Counted from the first letter of the stretch, positions 18,556 to 27,647 are shown. The stretch: DNA of 38,072 nucleotides from Candidatus Methanofastidiosum methylothiophilum (GCA_001587595.1 LNJB01000001.1:173276-211347); one strand, 5' to 3'. Numbers and translations: made by a program. The notes: a model not told the origin generated them from the sequence alone.

Positions 18556-18614
18556 GAGAATTCTAACTATAATATATATTTAAGCATTGTGTTCACATGT
18601 CATTATCCTATCAT

Positions 18615-19736
18615 TTATTCTTTCCACTTTCCTTTTCTTAATTGATTTAAGTTTAAATTTTCAATTTTTCCTTCCATGCCACGAATTATACTTAAAATTT
18701 CTTTGTAGCTTGCTATTGTGTTATCTAATTCATTTGATATTTCTGTAGAATAGATTTCTTCTTTTATTTTCTTCTTAAATTGTTCAAAAAAGACATATAC
18801 AGATCTAAATGAGTCTTCAATCAGAAGCCCTGATATAAAAATTGTAAAAGGAGTATAATCCGTCAAATTACCTATATCTATGCACCTAAGGTATACCCCC
18901 CTTCTTTCAAATGGTATAACAAGTCTTGGATAGTTACTTTGTAACAGTATGAAATTTAAAAGCTCTCTCGCAACTCTTCCATTGCCATCAATAAATGGGT
19001 GAATTTCAACAAACTTTTGGTGAAAATAGGAAGCTAATTCAATAGGAAACATTTTCGCTCTGTTTTCTTTATACCACCCTACAAGTATATCCAACTCTTC
19101 TTCTAAAACTGGGAATGGCATGGGATCATAGTCAGAACCTGATATAGAAATGTCAATATTTCTTAGCTTTCCGGCATTTTCATCGTCAATATTTTTCATA
19201 AGTATTTCATGAATTTTTAAAATTAATTTTAATGATATGCCCCCCTTATACGTCCTAAGAAATTTAAATAGTTCCTTGTAGTTCAATATCTCGTACATTT
19301 CCCTTAGAGTACTTCCGGCTGGAACATCCTCTTCGAGTAATAGTTGTGCATCTCTTAAGGATAAAGTATTGCCCTCAATTGCGGTAGATTCGTGAACATA
19401 TCTTAATCTAAGATCTTCCTCAAATTTATCAAAATAACTTTTATTGAGGGGCGCCATTAGTCTATTAATTTCCTTTAGCCTCTCAATTATGTTTATGAAT
19501 GAAATTGGAAGCAAATGATGTTCATAGTTCGACTTTTTAGAAAATATTTTCAAGAACTCTGCTTCAAGAAGTAACATTTGAGACTTTTCTTTGATAAGAT
19601 ATTCTATTTCAGACTGCGAGAAAGGTCCCTTCCCGATATAATAAGAAATTGTCTTTACCCTACTCCCCAATCTTACTGAATGATTTAAGTAGTAATATAC
19701 TTCTCCTTTAACATTCTTTTTTATTAGATAAACCAT
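18615..19736 (-). CDS. Fic-domain protein, class II (N-terminal inhibitory helix)
   Basis: 373 residues. The Fic catalytic loop HPFIDGNGR is complete at 246-254. An inhibitory helix motif of form [S/T]xxxE[G/N] is present N-terminally (Ser117 to Glu121-Gly122 in STAIEGN), so the enzyme is self-inhibited class II. The N-terminal 35 residues (VYYYLNHSVRLGSRVKTISYYIGKG) form a small beta domain seen in other archaeal Fic proteins. The last 70 residues are helical. Fic enzymes transfer AMP (or other nucleotides) to hydroxyls of target proteins; the target is unknown. No antitoxin-like neighbour is present. It starts at ATG 19736 and faces away from the arginine operon. Confidence 0.9.
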   Translation of the reverse strand: MVYLIKKNVKGEVYYYLNHSVRLGSRVKTISYYIGKGPFSQSEIEYLIKEKSQMLLLEAEFLKIFSKKSNYEHHLLPISFINIIERLKEINRLMAPLNKSYFDKFEEDLRLRYVHESTAIEGNTLSLRDAQLLLEEDVPAGSTLREMYEILNYKELFKFLRTYKGGISLKLILKIHEILMKNIDDENAGKLRNIDISISGSDYDPMPFPVLEEELDILVGWYKENRAKMFPIELASYFHQKFVEIHPFIDGNGRVARELLNFILLQSNYPRLVIPFERRGVYLRCIDIGNLTDYTPFTIFISGLLIEDSFRSVYVFFEQFKKKIKEEIYSTEISNELDNTIASYKEILSIIRGMEGKIENLNLNQLRKGKWKE

Positions 19737-19865
19737 TTAATATTTCCAAATAAGTGAGTATATGATTCATATTGGTACTACATTTTATAATAGTATTGGC
19801 ATTCTTTTAAAATTATAGAGGTAAGAAATCCATTTAATTCTATTATTTAACGTCAAATGATCATT

Positions 19866-19885
19866 ATTATACATATATGTATAAT
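19866..19885. promoter_or_regulatory. 20-bp perfect palindrome upstream of argGH, candidate operator
   Basis: The half-site ATTATACATA is repeated exactly in inverted orientation with no spacer. It lies about 60 bases before the argG start. A TATA-like ctttataatg near 19908-19917 lies downstream of it. This is consistent with a dimeric regulator binding site; the regulator is unknown. Confidence 0.4.
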
Positions 19886-19946
19886 TTTGATACATTTAAG
19901 TCATTATCTTTATAATGGGTCGGATTATTTTAAGGAAGGTTTTATT

Positions 19947-21167
19947 ATGGAAGAAATACTAAAAAAATTTGAAGGGGTTGATATCCCCTCAGTGAAAAAA
20001 GTTGCAGTGGCATATTCTGGTGGAGTTGATTCATGTCTATGCATTGAACTTCTCAAAAGAGTATATCATGCTGATGAAATCGTACCAATAATGGTTGATG
20101 TTGGTCAGGGAAAAGAAGAAATTGACACTGCATTTGAAAAGGCAAACATTCTAAAAATTGAGCCAATTGTTATAGATGCAAAATCAGAATTTGTAAAAAA
20201 ATGGATACCTATGGCAATAATGGCTAACGCAGATTATATGGGCTATCCTGTAAGTACGTCAATGACGAGGCAATTAATCGCAAACATTGTCGCAGTAAAA
20301 GGAAAAGAGTTGGGTTGTGATGCCTTAATGGAGGGTTCAAGCGGCAAGGGAAATGATCAATACAGAATGCATAATGTGTTCAAGTTATTTGCACCTGAAA
20401 TTAGCATATTGGTTCCAGTGAGGGATTTTGATTTAACTAGGAAAGAAGAAGAAAAACTATGTGAATTATGGGGGATCTACGTTACTGAAAAAATAACTGG
20501 TGGTGATGATAAGACCTTATGGTGCAGATCTATTGCAAGTGGAGCAATCGATCTTGACCAAGAGCTTCCAAACGATCTTTGGATGTGGACTAAGGCTCTT
20601 GAAAACACACCAAATGAACCTGAATTCATAGATATCTCATTTGAAAAAGGAATTCCCATTTCTCTAAATGGTGAAATGATTGGATTATTAGAGTTACTAA
20701 CTAAGCTCAATAAAATTGGAGGATTACATGGAATTGGAAAAATTGATATATTTGAAGAAGGAATAATGAATCTTAAAAGTAGGGAGATTTATGAAGCTCC
20801 AGGTGCCACCATAATACTAAAGATTCACAAAGATCTTGAACAAATGTGCCTTACAAAGGAAGAAATACTATTCAAAAAACTTGTAGAGCAGAAATGGGGC
20901 TACTTAGTCTACCACGGAGGGTGGTTCCATCCATTGAAAGATTCTCTTGATAGCTACATCCTCAAAAGCCAAGAACATATCAGCGGTACTTATAAAGTCA
21001 AATTGTATAAGGGAAATATTGAAATAATAAAGAGAGAATCTGCTTCATCATTATTTGCTCCAGAAATAAGGTCAATAAAAGCGGGAGGTATTGACCAGAG
21101 AATTTCTAAGGATGCTGCCAAAGTTATGGGTCTTATGTATGAAGTTTTAGCGAAACGGTCTAGATAA
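19947..21167 (+). CDS. argG: Argininosuccinate synthase
   Basis: 406 residues from ATG 19947, the family's usual length. The PP-loop AYSGGVDS is at about 20-27, and SSGKGNDQYR (citrulline/aspartate contacts), GGDDKTLWCRSI and LNKIGGLHGIGKID follow. The enzyme joins citrulline and aspartate using ATP, the penultimate step of arginine synthesis. The reading frame continues upstream by 30 codons, but those residues are hydrophobic, unlike the family, and GGAAGG lies six bases before ATG 19947, so that start is chosen. argH follows after 44 bases. The downstream pdaD at 29178 uses the arginine made here. Confidence 0.95.
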   Translation: MEEILKKFEGVDIPSVKKVAVAYSGGVDSCLCIELLKRVYHADEIVPIMVDVGQGKEEIDTAFEKANILKIEPIVIDAKSEFVKKWIPMAIMANADYMGYPVSTSMTRQLIANIVAVKGKELGCDALMEGSSGKGNDQYRMHNVFKLFAPEISILVPVRDFDLTRKEEEKLCELWGIYVTEKITGGDDKTLWCRSIASGAIDLDQELPNDLWMWTKALENTPNEPEFIDISFEKGIPISLNGEMIGLLELLTKLNKIGGLHGIGKIDIFEEGIMNLKSREIYEAPGATIILKIHKDLEQMCLTKEEILFKKLVEQKWGYLVYHGGWFHPLKDSLDSYILKSQEHISGTYKVKLYKGNIEIIKRESASSLFAPEIRSIKAGGIDQRISKDAAKVMGLMYEVLAKRSR

Positions 21168-21211
21168 ATATTTAAATTTTTATTTATTTATTGAAATAAG
21201 GGAGTGCCAAA

Positions 21212-22561
21212 ATGGCTAAACTATGGAAAAAAAAATACGAACTAGATAAAACTGTTGAAGACTTTACTGTTGGTGATGATTATCTTTGGGATACGCGTCT
21301 TATTAAAGCAGATATAATTGGAAATATCGCACACACAACAATGCTTCAAGAGATAGGAATTATTTCAGAAGAAGAACTTCGGGATATCAAAACTAGTTTG
21401 ATGGATATTTTAGACTTACATGAGGAAGGAAAATTCAAAATAAAAAAAGAAGATGAAGATGTACACACTGCAGTGGAAAATTTTCTAACCAAAAGACTTG
21501 GGGATGTTGGGAAGAAAATACATACTGCTAGAAGTAGAAATGACCAGATACTCTTAGATGTTAGATTATATTCTAAAGAGAGATTATTCGAAATAATTGA
21601 AAATGTCCTTAATCTTTGTAAAGTATTATTGGAATTCTCAAAAGAGAATGAATTTGTTCCTATGCCTGGAAGAACACATACACAAAGAGCAATGCCCTCT
21701 TCTGTGGGTCTTTGGGCTAGCGCTTTTGTAGAAAGTCTGTTGGACGACCTATACTTATTAAAGAGTGCCTTCAAACTCAATAATCAGTCTCCACTAGGAA
21801 GTGCTGCAAGTTATGGAGTTAATTTAAATATTGATAGAGAATACATTGCATCACTTTTAGGATTTGAAAAAGTACAAAATAATGTCTTATATGCAAATAA
21901 CAGTAGAGGTAAAATAGAGTCAATAATCATATTTACTATGTCACAGATAATGATGGATCTTTCAAAGTTTGCCAATGATCTAATCTTATTTTCTATACCT
22001 GAATTTAATTATTTTTCTCTTCCCGATGAATTTTGTGGTGGATCAAGTCTTATGCCACAAAAAAAGAATCCTGCTTTACTTGAACTAACAAGAGCCAAGG
22101 CACAAGTTGTAAACTCTCATTGTTTTAGGGTGGCCGAGATAATAACTTCCTTATATTCAGGATATAATAGGGATTTCCAACTAACTAAAGGGCCTCTAAT
22201 AGAGAGTTTTGATATTACACAACAAACATTATACCTCTTAGGATATTTCATACCAAAAATAAAAGTAAATGAGGAAATATTAATCAATTCTTTCACGCCC
22301 GAAATATATGCAACGGATAGAGTATTAGAACTCGTAAAGGAAGGGGTACCTTTTAGAGACGCGTATAAAGAAGTTGGAATTAATCTTGATTCCCTAAATA
22401 AGAAAAATCCTGTTGAAAATATTAAATCAAAAACTCATGTTGGAGCTACAGGAAATCTTAATCTTTCAAAAATAGAAAATATACTCAAAGAAGAAGAAAG
22501 AGAATTCTCGGCAAATCAAGAAAGATTTATGAAAAAAATAGAAAATTTAATCAAAATATAA
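21212..22561 (+). CDS. argH: Argininosuccinate lyase
   Basis: 449 residues of the fumarase/aspartase superfamily. Signature GGSSLMPQKKNP is present (about 272-283), the flexible catalytic loop with its serine. ARSRNDQ (about 105-111) and PGRTHTQRA (about 152-160) are the other two conserved segments that build the active site from different subunits. It splits argininosuccinate into arginine and fumarate in the cytosol as a tetramer. AAGGGAGTG is the ribosome site just before ATG 21212. argG precedes it by 44 bases and the GMC oxidoreductase follows by 13, so one transcript is likely. Confidence 0.96.
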   Translation: MAKLWKKKYELDKTVEDFTVGDDYLWDTRLIKADIIGNIAHTTMLQEIGIISEEELRDIKTSLMDILDLHEEGKFKIKKEDEDVHTAVENFLTKRLGDVGKKIHTARSRNDQILLDVRLYSKERLFEIIENVLNLCKVLLEFSKENEFVPMPGRTHTQRAMPSSVGLWASAFVESLLDDLYLLKSAFKLNNQSPLGSAASYGVNLNIDREYIASLLGFEKVQNNVLYANNSRGKIESIIIFTMSQIMMDLSKFANDLILFSIPEFNYFSLPDEFCGGSSLMPQKKNPALLELTRAKAQVVNSHCFRVAEIITSLYSGYNRDFQLTKGPLIESFDITQQTLYLLGYFIPKIKVNEEILINSFTPEIYATDRVLELVKEGVPFRDAYKEVGINLDSLNKKNPVENIKSKTHVGATGNLNLSKIENILKEEEREFSANQERFMKKIENLIKI

Positions 22562-22574
22562 TGCATGGGGTAGC

Positions 22575-23804
22575 ATGAACGAGTACGATTATATTATAAT
22601 TGGAAGTGGTGCTAGTGGTGCTGCTGTAGCGGAAAAGATCTCTTCTGAGTATGATGTCTTAATACTGGAAAAGGGCAGTTATCTTAAACTAAGTGAAGCC
22701 CATAAGGGATACTTTAAATCCTCTTCTTGTAAAGATTTTGACAAACACGGAAAAGTGGATATATTAAGTGCTAATGCTGTTGGAGGTACAACACTATTAA
22801 CTATTGGTAATGGCATAAGAACTCAAGAAAAAAAACTAGAAAATCTGGGCATAGATATTGAAAAAGAATTAGATGAAGTTGAAAAAGATTTTGACATATC
22901 TCCTATACCAAAAAATATGCTAGGTGAAAGAACAAAACTTTTTATAGATATATCAAAAGAATTGGGCTTTGAATCTAAGATAATGCCAAAGATGATAGAC
23001 GTTAAAAAATGTAAAAACTGTGGAAAATGTAACATGGGATGTCAATTCCAAGCAAAAAAAACTTCATTGTATTATGTTGAAAAGGCTATCTCTAAAGGGG
23101 CAGAATTAAAAACTAATTTTGAAGCTTTAAAAATTATTAAAAGGGGTAATGAATATATTGTTGAAGGTAAACAAGATGAAAATCATAAAAGTATTTCTTC
23201 AAAGAAAGTAATTGTAAGTGCTGGAGCTCTTGATACCCCTAAAATCCTTAACAATTCTGGGATAATAACTCCAAAAAATTTATTTGTAGATGTCTACGTT
23301 ACTATTGGTGGAAAAGTGAATTATTCTTTCAAGGAGGAGATAAATATGGCAGCGTACATACCTTTCAAAGATTTCATGCTATCCCCTTATTATTCAGAAA
23401 GAATAATCAAGATTCTTGGTGAAGAAAAAATAGAATCCAAAAGAGAAAATATAATTGGGATAATGACTAAAATAAAAGACGATTCATTTGGATTTGTTGG
23501 AAAAGACTACATTGAAAAATACTGCACTGGAAAAGATGTTCAAAGAATATCAAACGGTGTTGCCATAGCATCACAAATACTAAAAAAAGCAGGAGTAGAT
23601 AAAATTGTTTCTACTGAGGCTGCTGGCGCCCATCCAGGAGGAACAGCACCTTTGGGAATTACCGTAGATAATCAATTTAAGACAAAAATGGATTTTTATG
23701 TGTGCGATGCGAGTATATTGCCAGAATCACCCGGCGCACCACCACTTCTTTCTCTAATGGCTTTAGGTAAAAAACTTGGAGAAAACATCTTAAACTCCTC
23801 CTAA
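22575..23804 (+). CDS. GMC-family FAD oxidoreductase with a ferredoxin-like CxxCxxCxxxC motif
   Basis: 409 residues. The FAD-binding GSGASGA is at 10-16 and the acidic ribose-binding end (LEKG) at 31-34. The GMC-style VGGTTLLTIGNG segment is near 69-80. C-terminal active-site-like HPGGTAPLG and DASILPESPGAPP motifs follow. Four cysteines in CKNCGKCNMGC (146, 149, 152, 156) match the spacing of a 4Fe-4S ligand set; related fatty-alcohol oxidases have a similar CxxCGxC stretch. It probably oxidises an alcohol or hydroxyl, but the substrate is unknown. It starts 13 bases after argH, with GGGGTAG as ribosome site, and overlaps the convergent ThDP gene by 15 bases at its 3' end. A cholesterol-oxidase-like or geranylgeranyl reductase-like role is an alternative. 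Confidence 0.82.
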   Translation: MNEYDYIIIGSGASGAAVAEKISSEYDVLILEKGSYLKLSEAHKGYFKSSSCKDFDKHGKVDILSANAVGGTTLLTIGNGIRTQEKKLENLGIDIEKELDEVEKDFDISPIPKNMLGERTKLFIDISKELGFESKIMPKMIDVKKCKNCGKCNMGCQFQAKKTSLYYVEKAISKGAELKTNFEALKIIKRGNEYIVEGKQDENHKSISSKKVIVSAGALDTPKILNNSGIITPKNLFVDVYVTIGGKVNYSFKEEINMAAYIPFKDFMLSPYYSERIIKILGEEKIESKRENIIGIMTKIKDDSFGFVGKDYIEKYCTGKDVQRISNGVAIASQILKKAGVDKIVSTEAAGAHPGGTAPLGITVDNQFKTKMDFYVCDASILPESPGAPPLLSLMALGKKLGENILNSS

Positions 23805-25382
23805 AGGAACTTTTTCATCGGGATTTACAATAATGTCTAAAAGCATTGGACCTGTTGAGCCTAATATCTCATTAATTCCTTTCTTTAATTCGTTCTTATC
23901 CTCTACCCTCATAGATGGAATATTAAAACCTTTTGATATTTCTACAAAATCATTTTTTCCTAAAGCAAATTTATATTTTCCGCCAAATTTCACATCTTCA
24001 TATTGTTTAATTGTTCCTAATACTCCGTTATTTATCAAGAATATTTTGACGTCAATATTATTTTCAGAAAGAGTAAGTAATTCCCCCAACACCATCAAAA
24101 GACCGCCATCACCAGTTATTAAAATAACATTTTTTTCAGGCTTTGCTAACTTAGCACCTATAGATGCTGGCAATCCAAATCCCATTGCCCCAAATGAATG
24201 TGAGCAAATAAAGGTTCTTGGAAAGTGAACTTTTTTAAGAAGATGCGTCCATACAGTTATTGACCCAGTATCAGTAACAACGATATCCTCCTTGCTAAGT
24301 TTTTGAAGTATGTCAAGAATAGCAGCTTGCGGTCTCAGAGGTTTTAAAGAAGATGAAGTACCTTCTATTTTTCTAGATGGATTTTTATTTATCCAAAGAC
24401 CATTTTTCTTTGATACATCCATTAAAATGTTATTAATTATTTCGTTAATATCTCCTACAATTGACAGATTACTATATACATTTTTACTAGTTGTCTCAAT
24501 GTTCACATCTATTATCTTCTTTAATTTATCAAAAATATCATAAGAAGTTCTATCTGAAAATTTGGTTCCAAAAGAAATTAATAGATCTGACTTTTCAAAA
24601 GCTATCTTAGCGTTATCTGTGCCCCTAACTCCAAGAGTACCAAAAACACATGCATCGTCTTCATCAATGATCCCTCTCCCTGGAAGAGTTGTAACTACTG
24701 GAGCCCCAATTTTATTAGACAGAGAGAGAATATTATTTCCAGAATTAGAATTAATCGAACCATATCCAGAAAGAATTAAAGGCCTTTTAGATTCGTTGAT
24801 CAACATAATAGCCTCTTTAATTTTATCCATGTCAAGTTTAGTCTTTGGTCGTTTTTCCTTAAAATGAAAATCTGATTGGTATTGCAATTCAAGTAAATCA
24901 GTTGGAATTTCTATATGCACAGGCCTTGGCCTTCCAGTTGCTGCTTGAAAAAATGAATTTCTAACTTCTTGATATAAGTTGTCTTTTAATCTAATATTCT
25001 TCTTTGTGATGTGAGAGGTCATTGAAAGTACATCAACTTCCTCAAAGGCATCAGTTCCTATTTTATTGCTATGAACTTGCCCAGTAATTAAGACTAAAGA
25101 TGATCCGTCTTTGTATGCACATGCTAATCCCATCATTGCATTTACAGAGCCTGGACCTGTTGAAGTTAGTACGGAAGATATTCTGCCACTTGATCTATAA
25201 AATCCATCAGCGCTATGAACTGCAGACTGTTCATGAGATGATCTAATAACAGAAATACCACTATTTACTAATTCATGGTAAAGGGGTAGTATATCTCTCC
25301 CCGGATACCAAAAAAGAGTATCAACACCAGAGTCTTTAATTGCTTTTGATACAATTTTAGCTCCAGAATATGAGTTTTTCAT
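23790..25382 (-). CDS. Acetolactate synthase-like ThDP-dependent enzyme
   Basis: 530 residues with the three domains of pyruvate-oxidase/IlvB-type enzymes: pyrimidine-binding with catalytic Glu51 (SSHEQSAVHSADGF), central NAD/FAD-like domain, and the ThDP-binding motif GDGG...INN near 430-460. TSTGPGSVNAMMGLACAYKDG matches acetolactate synthases closely. That enzyme would condense two pyruvates (valine/leucine path) or pyruvate with 2-oxobutyrate. However, no ilvN regulatory subunit is near, and the gene sits three bases after aksA and downstream of mmp11, so a different 2-oxo-acid substrate is possible. The length is slightly below the usual 560-570. The 3' end overlaps the GMC gene by 15 bases. 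Confidence 0.85.
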   Translation of the reverse strand: MKNSYSGAKIVSKAIKDSGVDTLFWYPGRDILPLYHELVNSGISVIRSSHEQSAVHSADGFYRSSGRISSVLTSTGPGSVNAMMGLACAYKDGSSLVLITGQVHSNKIGTDAFEEVDVLSMTSHITKKNIRLKDNLYQEVRNSFFQAATGRPRPVHIEIPTDLLELQYQSDFHFKEKRPKTKLDMDKIKEAIMLINESKRPLILSGYGSINSNSGNNILSLSNKIGAPVVTTLPGRGIIDEDDACVFGTLGVRGTDNAKIAFEKSDLLISFGTKFSDRTSYDIFDKLKKIIDVNIETTSKNVYSNLSIVGDINEIINNILMDVSKKNGLWINKNPSRKIEGTSSSLKPLRPQAAILDILQKLSKEDIVVTDTGSITVWTHLLKKVHFPRTFICSHSFGAMGFGLPASIGAKLAKPEKNVILITGDGGLLMVLGELLTLSENNIDVKIFLINNGVLGTIKQYEDVKFGGKYKFALGKNDFVEISKGFNIPSMRVEDKNELKKGINEILGSTGPMLLDIIVNPDEKVPLGGV

Positions 25383-25385
25383 TCT

Positions 25386-26564
25386 CTAACCTTTTGAAAG
25401 TATTTCTTGAACCATATTCTTAAATTCTTTGTCCCCCACTTTTGCGCCTCTTTCGGCCATCTCTTTAATTTTGAGAATTAGTGTTTCTTTTTCACTTTGA
25501 GGAACTGATAAGCGTAACTCTTCGAGTTTGGCATCAATGCAACTCATTCCACAGTGTTTTCCAAGAATAATTCTTCGTTTTTGTCCAACAAATTCAGGCG
25601 AGTATGGTTCATATGTCAATGGTTCTGCTCTAACTGCCAAAACATGTATCCCCGATTCATGAGCAAATACATTGTCCCCTATTACCGCTTTGTTTTTTGG
25701 AACTGGCATTGTTGTATATTTTTCAACTAATCTTGAAAGTTCATATATTACTTCATATTTGAAAGGCATCTCTATCCCATAAAGAAGTCTGAGTCCTAAA
25801 ATTATTTCTTCTAATGAGGCATTACCTGCTCTTTCTCCTAATCCATTCATAGATGTAGAAATGGCTCTAGCACCGGCTTCAAAAGCTGCAAGAGAATTTG
25901 CAACTGCAAGTCCAAAATCATCATGACAATGCACACCTATAGTGTTATCGATACTAGCCTTTATTTGACTAACAAGATATCTCATACCCATAGGCCTTAT
26001 AGATCCAGTCGTATCTGCTATGTGAATCCTATCTGCCCCTGCTTCAGTTGTTGATTTGTAAAGTTCAAGAAGATAGCCTAAATCAGTTCTTGTAGAATCT
26101 TCGGCAGTAAATGCAACAAAAATGCCATGACTTTTACCATATTCAACTGCTTCTACTGCTTTCGAGAGGGCTTCTTCTCTTGTCATTTTTAATTTATATT
26201 TTAAATGAAGGTCTGATGCGCCAATGAAAGTTATAATCCCATCAACATCACATGACAGAGCAACATCAATATCGCTCTTTAAAGTTCTAGTTAACGCCAA
26301 AATTTCTGAGTTTAATGACTGTTTCATTATATTCCTTATTGCTCTCCTCTCTCCATCAGATACTACTGGGAATCCGGCTTCAATTTGATTAACGCCCAAC
26401 TCATCCAGCTTGATAGCAATGTCTATTTTTTCATCTGGAGTGAAACAAATGCCGGGAGTCTGCTCCCCATCCCTTAAAGTGGTATCATAAACTATAATAT
26501 CCTTTGGATCAACTTTTAAGTTGACGTTTTCAACAAAATTATAAGGACTTACAAATGATTTCAT
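25386..26564 (-). CDS. aksA: Homocitrate synthase AksA-like (alpha-IPM synthase superfamily, no regulatory domain)
   Basis: 392 residues. TIM-barrel acyl-transferring aldolase: YDTTLRDGEQTPG at about 25-38 (metal and catalytic base), HIADTTGS, GVHCHDDFGLAVANSLAA (metal His pair) and GERAGNAS, then AHESGIHV. It matches my memory of M. jannaschii AksA along its length, including SPYN near the start and LTYEPYSPEFVGQKR. AksA adds acetyl-CoA to 2-oxoglutarate and its longer homologues, building the 7-mercaptoheptanoyl arm of coenzyme B. The LeuA-type C-terminal regulatory domain is missing, in line with AksA. It overlaps mmp11 by four bases (ATGA). Isopropylmalate or citramalate synthase remains possible. 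Confidence 0.78.
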   Translation of the reverse strand: MKSFVSPYNFVENVNLKVDPKDIIVYDTTLRDGEQTPGICFTPDEKIDIAIKLDELGVNQIEAGFPVVSDGERRAIRNIMKQSLNSEILALTRTLKSDIDVALSCDVDGIITFIGASDLHLKYKLKMTREEALSKAVEAVEYGKSHGIFVAFTAEDSTRTDLGYLLELYKSTTEAGADRIHIADTTGSIRPMGMRYLVSQIKASIDNTIGVHCHDDFGLAVANSLAAFEAGARAISTSMNGLGERAGNASLEEIILGLRLLYGIEMPFKYEVIYELSRLVEKYTTMPVPKNKAVIGDNVFAHESGIHVLAVRAEPLTYEPYSPEFVGQKRRIILGKHCGMSCIDAKLEELRLSVPQSEKETLILKIKEMAERGAKVGDKEFKNMVQEILSKG

Positions 26565-27496
26565 AATCTAACGGCCTCTTTTGGATCTTCAGAGTAGCCT
26601 AGTGCAGCAATAGCTCCTATCAATCCCCATTTATCCATTAAGACTTCTAAATTTTTTATTTTTTTTGAAAAATCAATAGCTTCATCTAAGGACATTAATG
26701 AAGTTTTAGTTTTGTAAGAATAATTTTTAATTTCTTTACTAATCCCTATTCCAGGTAACATAACTAAACCAGTTTCTTTTGATAGGGTATGTTTATTAAA
26801 AAGTTCATAAATTCTATCTTTAAACATTAAAAAATTTTTTGGGATAACGCCAAAAGTTAATGCCGTGCTAACACAATTTTGAGTTTTATGGGGATTTCTT
26901 GGATATAGTTGAACTAAAGTGTGCCTAAGGTAATCTGCTAATTTTTCTTTTTCTATCGTATATGCAATTTCATTTGCTAAAGACCATGTAGCACCTTCTT
27001 CTTTAGTATCTGTATCATCAACTCCAACTACGATTTTTTGCTTTAAATCGAAAGATAGTATGGCTTTACTCAATCCACCCCCACCGCCATAATCAAGAAT
27101 CTCAATGGAGCGAACCCCTTCTGCGAGCCCTCTATTTAGCACAGCTCCAACTCCACCTCCACCTAGCCCTGCATATGTAATATCAACTGTGTCTTTATTG
27201 ATTCTTACTTCTTCTATTCCTGCTGCAGAAAATCCTGCTTTGAGTTCAAGATCACATTTTCCTTCCTTTACTTTAAAAAAACTTTGACTTCCTTCACTTA
27301 TTGCATTGATAATCAATGAAGATGCTTTGGGATAATGATACGTTACCCATGAAGCAGTTGCCATCCCTCTGGGGTGTTTCTCAAAAATCTCAATTAATTT
27401 TTTTTCTTTGTCTGCAAGAATAACAATCTTTTCAAATGGGGAAATCCATGTTTTGTTGCCAAATGCGTTAAAAAATTCGTCTCTAGTGTATTTCAA
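26561..27496 (-). CDS. Methanogenesis marker protein 11 (TiaS-related)
   Basis: 311 residues. The mid-protein motif GVDDTDTKEEGATWSLANEIA (about 153-173) matches the DDTDS-type motif seen in TiaS, the tRNA-Ile2 agmatidine synthetase, and its relatives. The whole protein, including glycine-rich YAGLGGGGVGAVLNRGL and YGGGGGLSKA stretches, fits my memory of methanogenesis marker 11, a family conserved in methanogens with unproven function. The start is a TTG at 27496 preceded by GGGGTGG. The TATA-like TTTATATATA near 27510-27518 is slightly too close for a leaderless start. It abuts tRNA-Val upstream and overlaps aksA by four bases. Confidence 0.75.
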   Translation of the reverse strand: MKYTRDEFFNAFGNKTWISPFEKIVILADKEKKLIEIFEKHPRGMATASWVTYHYPKASSLIINAISEGSQSFFKVKEGKCDLELKAGFSAAGIEEVRINKDTVDITYAGLGGGGVGAVLNRGLAEGVRSIEILDYGGGGGLSKAILSFDLKQKIVVGVDDTDTKEEGATWSLANEIAYTIEKEKLADYLRHTLVQLYPRNPHKTQNCVSTALTFGVIPKNFLMFKDRIYELFNKHTLSKETGLVMLPGIGISKEIKNYSYKTKTSLMSLDEAIDFSKKIKNLEVLMDKWGLIGAIAALGYSEDPKEAVRL

Positions 27497-27531
27497 TTAT
27501 CCACCCCATATATATAAATTTTTTTCTTGTA

Positions 27532-27605
27532 TGGGCCCACTGGGATTTGAACCCAGGACCTCCACCGTGTGAGGGTGACGTCATGACCAACTAGACCATG
27601 GGCCC
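27532..27605 (-). tRNA. tRNA-Val(CAC)
   Basis: 74 bases on the minus strand. The acceptor GGGCCCA pairs with TGGGCCC, the anticodon loop is CTCACAC with anticodon CAC, and the T arm is CTGGG-TTCAAAT-CCCAG. The discriminator is A73 and no CCA is encoded. It lies 42 bases downstream of tRNA-Ala and 35 bases before the mmp11 start on the same strand. Confidence 0.94.
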
Positions 27606-27647
27606 AGTTTTTAATAATATTAAAAGTTTAAAAGAGTTATCCATTTA

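Noticed and set aside
19857-19946. Thirty extra N-terminal codons of argG
   Set aside because: Hydrophobic, unlike the family N terminus, and overlap the palindromic operator candidate; ATG 19947 has a ribosome site.
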